42,352 bases of DNA from an uncultured Actinomycetes bacterium (GTDB taxonomy: Bacteria > Actinomycetota > Actinomycetes > Nanopelagicales > Nanopelagicaceae). Every line of letters begins with the position of its first letter. Within the stretch, counting starts at the first letter, position 1. Position numbers and translations under genes: made by a program. Under the pieces are notes generated by a model. That model was not told the origin of the DNA. It searched no databases and was given only the letters and a program-made list of their open reading frames with translations. The stretch is taken from the NCBI GenBank assembly GCA_903850565.1, contig CAINLV010000067.1:1-42352 (forward strand), in the 5' to 3' direction. Shown here one piece after another: positions 1 to 8,039 of this stretch.

Positions 1-27
1 GGAGTTCAGACGTGTGCTCTCCGATCT
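1..27. other. Illumina adapter remnant (contamination)
   Basis: The first 27 bases begin GGAGTTCAGACGTGTGCTCT and continue CCGATCT. This matches the Illumina TruSeq read-2 adapter from memory, with a single T missing in the CTCTTCCGATCT part. It is not genomic sequence. It marks the true end of an assembled contig, so anything at the left edge is cut off. Confidence 0.95.
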
Positions 28-28
28 T

Positions 29-130
29 AGCCAGCAAGTGACCATCGGCAGGCCCGGAGTGGGTTTTGGTCCGGCTACTCACTACTGGTTCTCAACTTCG
101 CCTAGTAACCTCTCGGCGTGGCCGCGTTGA
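29..130 (+). CDS. Possible C-terminal fragment of a truncated gene
   Basis: Frame 2 is open from the contig end through the adapter to a TGA at 128-130. After the adapter it encodes about 33 residues including VTIGRPGVGFGPATHYW. The residue composition looks protein-like, which suggests the tail of a gene cut by the contig end. It would overlap the GTG start of the next gene by 13 bases. I recognise no family, and the open frame is short enough to be chance. Confidence 0.3.
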   Translation, partial: SQQVTIGRPGVGFGPATHYWFSTSPSNLSAWPR

Positions 131-312
131 CTCTCTCCGAGCTGATTGCCAGCTTGCCAGAGGAAGAGCGCGCAATTTTGGCCATGCACTATCAGCGCGG
201 CCTGGGGACGGGTGAAATCGCCAATATGCTCAATGTCCCTGAACGAGCGGTTATTTCGGTGGTGGCCACGGCCAAAATACGCTTACTGTCGGCCGTCATT
301 AGCGATAGTTGA
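118..312 (+). CDS. Sigma-70 region 4-like helix-turn-helix protein, 64 aa
   Basis: The 64-residue product resembles region 4 of ECF sigma factors alone: a LPEEERAILAMHY helix, then a helix-turn-helix (GTGEIANMLNVPERAV) and a basic C-terminal helix (TAKIRLLSAV). Region 4 normally reads the -35 element, but region 2 (core binding, -10) is absent. Stops at 103 and 106 in the same frame exclude a longer in-frame version, so the GTG at 118 is the only sensible start; no clear ribosome site precedes it. It lies at a truncated contig end, so it could be a sigma-gene remnant, a misassembly product or a genuine small DNA-binding protein. In M. tuberculosis the neighbouring htrA locus carries sigE, which is missing here. 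Confidence 0.6.
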   Translation: MAALTLSELIASLPEEERAILAMHYQRGLGTGEIANMLNVPERAVISVVATAKIRLLSAVISDS

Positions 313-411
313 GCCTAATTCTGGCCAAAGAAAGCCGATTTCCCACCTACCCCCGTAATGCGAGATACTTCTCCTCTCGTTTTCGCACTAGTTAGGTACT
401 TAATAGATTTA

Positions 412-416
412 GGGAG
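412..416 (+). promoter_or_regulatory. Ribosome binding site fixing the DUF3117 start
   Basis: GGGAG lies 7 bases before the ATG at 424. It supports that start over the ATG at 358, which would add 22 poorly conserved residues. Confidence 0.6.
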
Positions 417-423
417 TCGAAAC

Positions 424-603
424 ATGGCAGCCATGAAACCACGGACTGGTGATGGACCCATGGAAGTCACCAAAGAGGCTCGCAGTTTGGTGATGCGAAT
501 TCCTTTGGAAGGCGGCGGCCGCCTAGTTGTTGAACTTAATGTCGAAGAAGCCACCAACTTGGGAAATGCGCTTCAGGCTGCAGTAGCCCTCGTAAAGAAG
601 TAG
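424..603 (+). CDS. DUF3117 family protein
   Basis: This 59-residue protein starts MAAMKPRTGDGP and contains the hallmark run RIPLEGGGRLVVEL, typical of the actinobacterial DUF3117 family (Rv1211 in M. tuberculosis, from memory). Its function is unknown; it is small, soluble and highly conserved. The start at 424 has a good ribosome site and matches the family N-terminus, so the longer 358 start is rejected. Its 3' end overlaps the convergent antiporter gene by 31 bases. Confidence 0.9.
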   Translation: MAAMKPRTGDGPMEVTKEARSLVMRIPLEGGGRLVVELNVEEATNLGNALQAAVALVKK

Positions 604-1694
604 TAGCTCAACGTAGTCGCCCCACCTACGGGCAACGCCAATAAAATTCCCAGAATTGCAGCGTTCAATTCCGCACCCGTTAAGGTCAGTTGCGCGAACA
701 ATAACGAAACTGAAAAGCCAAAGATCCCCAAGATTCCAACCAGCCACAACTTTGCTGGGGCAAACCCCAATTCAATCTTAAATAATTTAGCCAAGCCCCA
801 AGCCCCACATGCGATCCCGATCGGCTTACCTAGAAAACGGGCAGCAACAAGTATTAGCGCCATCTTCGTCAGATCTGAGTTCGCTGGCATCGTCAACACA
901 ATTGATAGTGATGAAAAGAGAAAGAGCGGGATGATCAGAAAACTTGAAAAAGGTTGAATTATTTGAATCGTCTTCTCAATGTTTAGGAGCGGCGTGGCCA
1001 AGCCCAGCAGAACTCCGAAGACGGTTGGATGAATTCCACTCTGTAAACCTTCCCACCAAACTAGAAGGGCCAAAAGGAGCAGTGCTGCCCCCTTTAGTAA
1101 CCGCAATTTGCTAAATCTGCTCCTAAATAGAAGAGCAAATGCGAGCAGACTTAAGATCGCCACCGCAAAGTGACTTAAGGAGCTTCGATGGTGAAATCTC
1201 AAGGCGATAACCACGATCGATCCGACATCATCGAAAATTGCTAAAGTTAAAATGAAACTTCGAATTTCACCAGAAACTTGCTTGGGAAATAAATTGAGAG
1301 CCGCCAATGCCAACGGTAGATCGGTCGCCATCGGGATTCCCCAGGCATAAGAATTGACTCCACCCGCGTGGGACAGAACTAGGTAAATCAACGCAGGTAC
1401 CGCCATCCCACAGATCGCTCCGGCTATCGGTGGGAGTGAAGAAGAAAATTTCTCGCCATTGCCAAAACCGCTTCGCAACTCCAATCCCGCCACATAAAAG
1501 AATATGACCAGAGGCGCAAGCGCCACCCAGTCTCGGATCGTGAATGAATATCCGGCGAGGCTGAGCTGATTTTGAAAAAAAGCGCTGAGTCCGTGCGGGG
1601 CTAATAGAAGGGCCAGGGCCACAACTGGAAGAAGCAAGGCGGTGGAGGCGCGCTCGTTTCGCAAGACCTGCGCCAAACCGGCCGTCAACTTCAC
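573..1694 (-). CDS. nhaA: Na+/H+ antiporter NhaA
   Basis: This 373-residue, strongly hydrophobic protein has about 10-12 membrane spans. It carries NhaA signatures: an IPMATDLPLAL segment matching the conserved Asp region near E. coli D133, and LAIFDDVGSIVVIAL with the paired Asp residues of the ion-binding site (D163/D164 in E. coli). NhaA exports Na+ in exchange for protons, controlling pH and salt. Length is near the family norm (about 390). An AGGAGAG ribosome site (complement of 1699-1705) supports the start. It diverges from the aminopeptidase gene with only 31 bases between them, and its 3' end overlaps DUF3117. Confidence 0.92.
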   Translation of the reverse strand: MKLTAGLAQVLRNERASTALLLPVVALALLLAPHGLSAFFQNQLSLAGYSFTIRDWVALAPLVIFFYVAGLELRSGFGNGEKFSSSLPPIAGAICGMAVPALIYLVLSHAGGVNSYAWGIPMATDLPLALAALNLFPKQVSGEIRSFILTLAIFDDVGSIVVIALRFHHRSSLSHFAVAILSLLAFALLFRSRFSKLRLLKGAALLLLALLVWWEGLQSGIHPTVFGVLLGLATPLLNIEKTIQIIQPFSSFLIIPLFLFSSLSIVLTMPANSDLTKMALILVAARFLGKPIGIACGAWGLAKLFKIELGFAPAKLWLVGILGIFGFSVSLLFAQLTLTGAELNAAILGILLALPVGGATTLSYYFFTRATAA

Positions 1695-1725
1695 AGAACT
1701 CTCCTCTTTTCGTTAGCGTGAGCAT

Positions 1726-3258
1726 ATGAACGCTTTTCCCACTTTAGAGCATCAACGGATTCTTCCCTCAAGCGCGGGGTACTGGAAGGGAATTGATGTC
1801 GCAGTTTTTGCTGCGAAGCCGGGGACAGGCGAAGGCCAGCGGCCACCAACCTTGATTCCAAGCGCAGTCAGCACAAATTTCGAGAAGACATTTCAGATTA
1901 ATTTAGGTGCAGCGATATCGCAGTGGCCAGATTTTCTAGCCAAGCCCGGTGAGATTATTGAAATTCCAATCGATGACAAAAAGTTCTCGCTATCACGGGT
2001 TCTGATTGTTGGCGTAGGTTCATCATCGGCGCAAGATTTTCAAAAGGCGGGCATCGCCCTTTCCAGAAAAGTGAAGAACTCTGGAAAGCAAGTACTGAAC
2101 GCACTCTTAGCTCAGCGAGAAAAACCTTCCGCTTCTGATCGCCAAAGCGCCATCACGCACATGGTTGCGTTAATACTTTCTAGCTATGTATGGAATATGA
2201 AAACCAAGGCCGCGCCAGAAACCGCAAAATTTCGAATAGCAGGCTCTTACCAAAATGAAATCACCAGAGCGCTAATTTTAGGTGAGGCAGTTTGGAACGC
2301 TAGAGACCTTATTCATACTCCCTCAAACATTAAAACTCCGGCTTGGATGGCCACTCAAGCTAAGAAATTGATAGCCAAAACTAAATCCACTGATTATTCA
2401 ATTTCAGTTTTATCCGGAAAAGATCTCTTGCCGTTTGGTGGTCTTTCGGCAATTGGAAATTCCTCACCAAATCCCGGGCCTCGATTTATTGAAATCAGTT
2501 ACGCGCCCAAAGGCTCACGCAACTGGCCACATGTAGTGCTGGTTGGCAAAGGCATTACCTATGACACCGGTGGAATTTCATTGAAACGACCATATGACGT
2601 TATGGCGCCAATGAAGTCCGATATGGCTGGTGCCGCTGCTGTGCTTGCGACGATTTCGGCTATGGCAAAAATCGCTCCGAAGGTGCGAGTCACCTCGCTC
2701 ATGATGTGCGCTGAAAATATGTTATCCGCAACTTCAACTCGACCTTCAGATGTTATTACTCAATACGATGGCACGACGGTGGAAGTAATTAATACTGATG
2801 CCGAAGGGCGACTGGTTTTGGCCGATGGTTTGTCGTATGCGGTTAAACACTTGAATCCTGACTACCTAGTGGACATCGCAACTCTTACCGGCTCGGCAAC
2901 TCTGGGGTTAAGTAGACAATATGCCGCGGTCTATGGAAGAAATAATAAATTGATCAGAACTTTCGAAAAGATTGGCGAACGGGTTGGCGATCGAGTCTGG
3001 CATATGCCGTTAATAGAGGAATATCGCGTAGCGCTAGAGAGTTCGATTGCCGATCTCAATCACACCGCAGAGAAACCAGATTTCAATGGCGGTTCCATTA
3101 CGGCAGCGCTTTTCTTGGAGCATTTTGCAAAGAATTCAAATTGGGTGCACTTTGATATTGCCGGCCCGGCCAGATCCGATGGGGATACTGGAGAGAATCC
3201 AAAAGGTGGAACTGGGTTTGGAACTAGGTTACTCATTGAGTGGATTGCCTCGTTATGA
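1726..3258 (+). CDS. pepA: Leucyl aminopeptidase (cytosol aminopeptidase, M17)
   Basis: This 510-residue M17 aminopeptidase removes N-terminal residues from peptides in the cytoplasm, using two metal ions. The metal and catalytic residues are visible: K275 and D280 in GKGITYDTGG, K287 in SLKRPYD, D299 in KSDMAG, and D358, E360 and R362 in NTDAEGRLVLADG. The N-terminal third is the variable macro-like domain and the C-terminal two thirds the catalytic domain; length is typical. Its stop overlaps the next start as ATGA at 3255-3258, so the two genes are probably translated together. Confidence 0.95.
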   Translation: MNAFPTLEHQRILPSSAGYWKGIDVAVFAAKPGTGEGQRPPTLIPSAVSTNFEKTFQINLGAAISQWPDFLAKPGEIIEIPIDDKKFSLSRVLIVGVGSSSAQDFQKAGIALSRKVKNSGKQVLNALLAQREKPSASDRQSAITHMVALILSSYVWNMKTKAAPETAKFRIAGSYQNEITRALILGEAVWNARDLIHTPSNIKTPAWMATQAKKLIAKTKSTDYSISVLSGKDLLPFGGLSAIGNSSPNPGPRFIEISYAPKGSRNWPHVVLVGKGITYDTGGISLKRPYDVMAPMKSDMAGAAAVLATISAMAKIAPKVRVTSLMMCAENMLSATSTRPSDVITQYDGTTVEVINTDAEGRLVLADGLSYAVKHLNPDYLVDIATLTGSATLGLSRQYAAVYGRNNKLIRTFEKIGERVGDRVWHMPLIEEYRVALESSIADLNHTAEKPDFNGGSITAALFLEHFAKNSNWVHFDIAGPARSDGDTGENPKGGTGFGTRLLIEWIASL

Positions 3259-3887
3259 GCCTGCTTCCTCGCGGAGATATGTCTGCGTATTCGGAATCAT
3301 TTCCTCACGAAGATATTTTCATGCAGCAAGCGAGAAATAATGGAGCCGAGATTGGCTCCGTCAATGTGAGCCCGGCTGTTGGCGGATTTATTAAGTTTCT
3401 CTGCCAGCTAGCCCAAGTTAAATCAGTGGTGGAAATTGGAACTGGTTCTGGCGTTAGTGGGCTTTGGATTTTTCAAGGATTGCCCAAAGACGGTGTTCTC
3501 ACTTCCATCGACACTGAGAGAGAAAATAGCGCAAGTGCTAGAAAGATTTTCGAAGAGTCGGGGATTTCATCGCAGCGCTTTCGACTCATCACGGGAAATG
3601 TAATCGATGTAGTGGGGAAATTGGCGGACACTAATTACGACCTGCTAGTTGTTCGGCCGGCGCAGGACCTCTTTGACATAGTCCAAGAAAGTTATCGACT
3701 CTTAGGAGTCCGTGGAATATTAGTTATCGACCAAGTCCTAAGTGGTGGAAAAGTAGCCGACCCCACCCAGCGCGATTTCGACAGCATCTCTAGAAGAGAC
3801 ACAATCCGAGCCCTGAAGGAAGATCCCAGATGGAACTCCACTTTGCTTCCAGTAGGAGAAGGCGTCCTGGTAGCCAGCAAAATGTGA
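3255..3887 (+). CDS. O-methyltransferase family 3-like protein
   Basis: A 210-residue class I SAM-dependent methyltransferase. Motif I is VVEIGTGSGVSGLWI (near residue 60) and the acidic strand-2 end is SIDTER. The family resembles actinobacterial Rv1220c, which sits beside sigE/htrA. The usual metal-binding Asp motif (FVDADK type) reads VVRPAQ here and the later Asp-Asn pair reads DQ, so catalysis or substrate may differ from catechol-type enzymes. I chose the ATG at 3255 because it overlaps the pepA stop (ATGA); an ATG at 3279 is an alternative, though its GGAG is only 2 bases away. Substrate unknown. Confidence 0.82.
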   Translation: MSLLPRGDMSAYSESFPHEDIFMQQARNNGAEIGSVNVSPAVGGFIKFLCQLAQVKSVVEIGTGSGVSGLWIFQGLPKDGVLTSIDTERENSASARKIFEESGISSQRFRLITGNVIDVVGKLADTNYDLLVVRPAQDLFDIVQESYRLLGVRGILVIDQVLSGGKVADPTQRDFDSISRRDTIRALKEDPRWNSTLLPVGEGVLVASKM

Positions 3888-4018
3888 CGAGGCTGTCCGA
3901 TTTTTTAGGATTGATTTTGGGTAATTCTCAGTAAATATTAGACTTTCATAGGCAAGATGGCGGTCAAGTTTTGTTAGGTTGTACCAGAATCTATGAAAAT
4001 GATTAATTGGGGGCAAAT

Positions 4019-5218
4019 GTGACCATCGACGAGCCTGGCTCAAATCCAGCAGTACCAACTTCAGAAACTCCGTGGTGGTCGACCCCGGCACAATCCAAGA
4101 ATACTTTTTCAACTGGCTTCATCCCCCAACATGATTTTGCCTCCGAACAAAAGCAGCCAAGTTCACGAACCTCAGTAAGTTTTATCTTTGCGCTAGTCAT
4201 GGCCCTTGTTGCCGGAGTCCTTGGTTCAGTGATTGGGGCCCAATTCAGCGCTCACAGTTCAGCAAAGATAGTCACCACTAATTCGGCCATTGAGCGAGCA
4301 CCCAACTCCGTTGCCGGAATTGCCGCCAGAGTTTCGCCATCTGTAGTTTCTGTGGCCGTAGATAGTTCCAGTGGCAGTGATACCGGTTCTGGATTTTTTA
4401 TTGCCAGCAATGGGTACATTCTGACCAATAATCACGTCATCGAATCAGCGGTCACCGACAATGGCACCATTACCGTCAGCCTGGAAAATGGGAAAAACTA
4501 TCCAGCCACAATTGTCGGCCGCGATCAGGCATATGACCTAGCCGTTTTGAAAATAAATGTTACCGGTGCGTTGGCTCTAACTTTGGGCAACAGTGACCGA
4601 GTCCAAGTTGGCGACGCCGTTATTGCCGTGGGATCCCCGCTGGGATTATCTGGAACAGTTACCTCTGGAATTATCAGTGCAAAGAATCGCCCAGTCACTA
4701 CTGGATCGGGAACCGGGGAAAGTTCTTTTATTAATGCATTGCAAACTGATGCTGCGGTCAACCCCGGTAACTCCGGCGGACCTCTCGTCGATTCCACCGG
4801 CGCTGTCATCGGGGTTAATTCAGCTATTGCTTCCCTGGGTACTTCCCTGGGCAGCCAATCGGGTTCCATTGGGCTTGGTTTTGCGATTCCTATTAATCAA
4901 GCAAAGAAGACCGCGGATCAATTGATAAAGACCGGAACTTCCACGCATCCCATTATGGGCATTTCTCTGGACAATCGCTTCACTGGTCCTGGCGCAAAGA
5001 TCGCCAACACTCCAGCAGCTATTTTGAGCGGCGGACCTGCAGACAAGGCTGGACTAAAGCCAGGCGACATCATCCTTGAATTTCAAGGAAAAACGGTATC
5101 CACCTCTGATGAACTAATTGTGGCAGTGAGATCTCTCAATGTGGGCGATGTGGTCACGGTGAAATATCTCCGTGGAACCGTAACGGCAGAAGCCAAGCTC
5201 ACTTTGATTGCTAAGTAA
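4019..5218 (+). CDS. htrA: HtrA/DegP-like serine protease with PDZ domain
   Basis: A membrane-anchored envelope protease of about 399 residues. Order: a Pro/Ser-rich cytoplasmic tail, one membrane span (about residues 53-77), a trypsin-like domain with the triad H139 (TNNHVIE), D173 (AYDLAVL) and S252 (GNSGGPL), then one PDZ domain near the C-terminus (GPADKAGLKPGDIIL). HtrA proteases degrade misfolded proteins outside the membrane. I prefer the GTG at 4019, preceded by GGGGG at 4009-4013; a TTG at 4007 would add four residues. In M. tuberculosis htrA follows sigE and rseA and precedes tatB; here tatB follows but the sigma and anti-sigma genes are absent. Confidence 0.93.
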   Translation: MTIDEPGSNPAVPTSETPWWSTPAQSKNTFSTGFIPQHDFASEQKQPSSRTSVSFIFALVMALVAGVLGSVIGAQFSAHSSAKIVTTNSAIERAPNSVAGIAARVSPSVVSVAVDSSSGSDTGSGFFIASNGYILTNNHVIESAVTDNGTITVSLENGKNYPATIVGRDQAYDLAVLKINVTGALALTLGNSDRVQVGDAVIAVGSPLGLSGTVTSGIISAKNRPVTTGSGTGESSFINALQTDAAVNPGNSGGPLVDSTGAVIGVNSAIASLGTSLGSQSGSIGLGFAIPINQAKKTADQLIKTGTSTHPIMGISLDNRFTGPGAKIANTPAAILSGGPADKAGLKPGDIILEFQGKTVSTSDELIVAVRSLNVGDVVTVKYLRGTVTAEAKLTLIAK

Positions 5219-5244
5219 TAACCGGATACGACTACTCTTACGCC

Positions 5245-5556
5245 ATGTTCAATATCGGAGCCGGCGAGTTCATTATGCTAGCAGTTTTGGCACTTATCTT
5301 GGTCGGCCCGGATCGCCTGCCACATGTCGCAGCAGAAGCGGCAAAAATGTTGAAGAAGGTCCGCGCCATGTCACAAACGGCGACAGCCGAACTTCGCGAA
5401 AATCTTGGACCAGGTTTTGAGGATTTGCAGGTTTCTGATTTGAATCCAAAAAAGTTTATTCAAAAGCATCTCAATGAAGCGATGGATGGCGTCAATCCTG
5501 CTGCTGAAATTGCTGAGATAAAAAATGCGGCAAAAATCGATCCAGATTTGTTATGA
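5245..5556 (+). CDS. tatB: Sec-independent (twin-arginine) translocase subunit TatB
   Basis: This 103-residue protein has the TatA/B layout: a short N-terminal segment (MFNIGAGEFIML), one membrane helix, the hinge motif LVGPDRLP, and an amphipathic helix rich in Lys, Ala and Glu. The Glu at the start of the helix (GAGEF) is characteristic of TatB. TatB with TatC forms the receptor for folded Tat substrates. The gene sits 26 bases after htrA and overlaps mrp as ATGA at 5553-5556. TatA and TatC are not in this window. Confidence 0.9.
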   Translation: MFNIGAGEFIMLAVLALILVGPDRLPHVAAEAAKMLKKVRAMSQTATAELRENLGPGFEDLQVSDLNPKKFIQKHLNEAMDGVNPAAEIAEIKNAAKIDPDLL

Positions 5557-6683
5557 GTTCACTTTCAGTTATTGACCGGGCTAATGCTGCGCTCGCCACA
5601 GTTATAGATCCAGAATTACATCGACCCCTTCCAGAATTGGGAATGGTGGAGTCGGTTGAATTTGTGGGAGGAATTCTCACGGTAAAGATCCTTCTAACAA
5701 TTTCTGGTTGCCCGATGCGAGATCGGTTGCAAAGCGATGTGCTCGCGGCGGTTTCACCGATCGATGAGGTCAAATCAGTAGATCTGCACTTTGGGGTTAT
5801 GAATGAAGCCCAGCGCGATGCCGTAAAGAAACTCCTGCGGGGTGGCCGCGAAAAATTTATTCCGTTTGCACAACCAGATTCACTGACACGGGTCATTGGT
5901 ATCGCATCTGGTAAAGGTGGCGTTGGAAAATCTTCAGTCACAGTAAACCTGGCTGTCGCCGCTGCCGCAAAAGGATTGAAAGTTGGAATCTTGGATGCCG
6001 ATGTATATGGGCATTCGATTCCCCGCCTCATGGGCATCTTGGGTCAACGGCCAACCGCCATCGATCAGACCTTTATCCCGGTGGAAAACTTTGGTGTCAA
6101 AGTTGTATCCATGGAAATGTTTAAGCCAGAACGGGCCGACCCCATCGCTTATCGGGGGCCGCTGCTTCATAGGGTCTTAGAACAATTGCTTAGTGATGCT
6201 TATTGGGGCGATTTAGATCTCTTGCTCTTGGATCTGCCACCAGGGACTGGTGATATCGCCATCTCTCTGGGCCAACTCATTCCTTCCTCGGAGATTTTGG
6301 TCATTACAACGCCACAGATTGCCGCCGCTGAAGTCGCCGAGCGAGCTGGTCGAATCGCGCACCAGATGAAACAGCATATATTGGGCGTCGTCGAAAATAT
6401 GTCCGATATTTCCTGCCCTAAGTGCGGTGAACAGATTTCAATATTCGGAAGCGGCGGCGGGGCTGAGACTTCGGCTCGACTTTCTGCCCTTGTGGGAGCA
6501 GATGTTCCACTCTTGGTTCACATACCTTTTGATAGCCAACTTCGCGAAGGCGGTGATGGTGGGGAGCCAATCGTGCGTAGTACGCCTGAATCACCGGCCG
6601 CCCAGGCCTTCGCTCAACTTTTGGATAAATTGCTGATCCGGTCAAAATCAATTGTGGGCGTGCCGCTACCGCTTCACACCTAA
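5553..6683 (+). CDS. mrp: Mrp/ApbC-type iron-sulfur cluster carrier ATPase
   Basis: 376 residues. An N-terminal MIP18/DUF59 domain (about 1-90, with TISGCPMR) is followed by a deviant Walker P-loop ATPase: GKGGVGKS at residues 120-127, LDADVYG, and LDLPPGTGD. The CPKCG motif (C288, C291) is the dimer-interface cysteine pair that binds a bridging cluster in Mrp/Nbp35 proteins. The predicted role is cytoplasmic assembly and delivery of Fe-S clusters. It is translationally coupled to tatB and lies 9 bases before the PRC/MgtE-N gene. Confidence 0.94.
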   Translation: MSSLSVIDRANAALATVIDPELHRPLPELGMVESVEFVGGILTVKILLTISGCPMRDRLQSDVLAAVSPIDEVKSVDLHFGVMNEAQRDAVKKLLRGGREKFIPFAQPDSLTRVIGIASGKGGVGKSSVTVNLAVAAAAKGLKVGILDADVYGHSIPRLMGILGQRPTAIDQTFIPVENFGVKVVSMEMFKPERADPIAYRGPLLHRVLEQLLSDAYWGDLDLLLLDLPPGTGDIAISLGQLIPSSEILVITTPQIAAAEVAERAGRIAHQMKQHILGVVENMSDISCPKCGEQISIFGSGGGAETSARLSALVGADVPLLVHIPFDSQLREGGDGGEPIVRSTPESPAAQAFAQLLDKLLIRSKSIVGVPLPLHT

Positions 6684-6692
6684 GATTTAGCC

Positions 6693-8039
6693 ATGAAACA
6701 GTCACCAGCCCCAATCTCTGGGATCAACACGGTGGCTCGCAAGATTGTTGGTCGCCGAGATTCGGTCTTAGCTAGAAAAAATATTAGAGAATCCTTGGTT
6801 TCGGTTGCTGGACTCATCGGTCGGCCGGTTCGAGATAATGACGGTCTAGATATCGGCAAATTGGTAGATGTCGTGGTGCGCCATGGCGAAGAGACTTACC
6901 CACCTGTTTCTGGGTTGATTGTAAAAGTTGGCCAACGAACCCTTTTCGTCAACGGCGCCAGAATTTCCCAACTGACCAAAGATGAGATTCGACTTTCATC
7001 TACGAAAATAAATTTGGAAGTATTTCAACGTCGTACCGGCGAATCGCTTCTGGATGCCGATGTTATTGATCATCAAATTGTCGACGTCGACGGACTGCGA
7101 GTGGTCCGATCGTCAGATCTATATCTGGCTCCCTTCGATAAAGAGATTCGTGTTGTTGGCGTGGATATTTCTTTTGTCTCATTCCTGCGGCGAGTTTTCC
7201 CTGGCGCCATCCGACGTCGACCCACACCAGATCATGTAGTGGATTGGGCATCGGTTGCCTCGTTAGCCGATGGAACGGGAGTAGTTCGCACTGCTGGATC
7301 TCGAGCAGCGCTGAGTCAGTTACGTCCTGCAGATTTGGCTGACTTGATTGAAGACTTAGCTGGTCGCGAACAAGGCGCCCTTATTGAATTGCTCGATCCA
7401 GAACTTGCTGCGGATGTCTTGGAAGAGATGGAAGAAGAAGAATTGCAAGGTTTGATCAGAGGATTGTCTGCAGAGCGTTCGGCGGAATTGTTGGCCCGAA
7501 TGGAGCCGGATGAAAGTGCCGAAGTTCTTAGAGATTTAGATGTAGAACACCGCGAAAGCATTTTGAAGGTTATGGATCCAACCGTTGCCAAACAGTTGCG
7601 CCACTTAGTTTCATTTGATGAAACACACGCAGGTGGAATTATGACCACTCATATCCTCATTGTTCGCGAAAACGACACTGTTGCTTCGGCTCTTGATTTG
7701 TTAGTGCAAAACCGAGAGCGCGATATTTCTGATGGCGTGGTTGTTGTTGATAGTCGTGGCAAACTCCTTGACCATATCCAAGTCATCGAACTTGTTGCTG
7801 CAAAACCGTCGGCGCTACTTTCGACTTTGATCGGTCCACCGTACCCAACCGCAGTCCGACTAGAAGCGCCTCTCGATGAAGTTATCGAAGAGTTCTCTGA
7901 TAACCGAGGATCTTCAATCATTGTCATCGATGAGAAAAACAAACCCGTAGGGCGAATATTGGCCGACGATTTAGTTGATGCTCTTTCGCATCTTGCGGAT
8001 CGACGAATCTTTACGCAAGGCACTGGTGGTCTTTCATGA
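6693..8039 (+). CDS. Soluble PRC-barrel, MgtE N-domain and CBS-pair protein
   Basis: 448 residues with no membrane spans. Order: PRC-barrel-like units at about 25-160 (SVAGLIGRPVRDNDG, then LLDADVIDHQIVDVDG), the superhelical MgtE N-domain at about 200-310 with repeated LLDPELAADVLEEM-type helices, and two CBS domains at about 310-440. In MgtE channels the N and CBS domains sense cytoplasmic Mg2+ and gate the pore; the pore domain is absent here. Homologues such as Rv1232c occur across Actinobacteria. The stop overlaps the next start as ATGA (8036-8039), which joins it tightly to an Nramp-like transporter and suggests it regulates that transporter. Confidence 0.88.
   Translation: MKQSPAPISGINTVARKIVGRRDSVLARKNIRESLVSVAGLIGRPVRDNDGLDIGKLVDVVVRHGEETYPPVSGLIVKVGQRTLFVNGARISQLTKDEIRLSSTKINLEVFQRRTGESLLDADVIDHQIVDVDGLRVVRSSDLYLAPFDKEIRVVGVDISFVSFLRRVFPGAIRRRPTPDHVVDWASVASLADGTGVVRTAGSRAALSQLRPADLADLIEDLAGREQGALIELLDPELAADVLEEMEEEELQGLIRGLSAERSAELLARMEPDESAEVLRDLDVEHRESILKVMDPTVAKQLRHLVSFDETHAGGIMTTHILIVRENDTVASALDLLVQNRERDISDGVVVVDSRGKLLDHIQVIELVAAKPSALLSTLIGPPYPTAVRLEAPLDEVIEEFSDNRGSSIIVIDEKNKPVGRILADDLVDALSHLADRRIFTQGTGGLS

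Noticed and set aside
3888-4018. Promoter for htrA
   Set aside because: Several AT-rich hexamers exist but no pair gives good -35 and -10 boxes with 16-18 base spacing, so I do not call a site.
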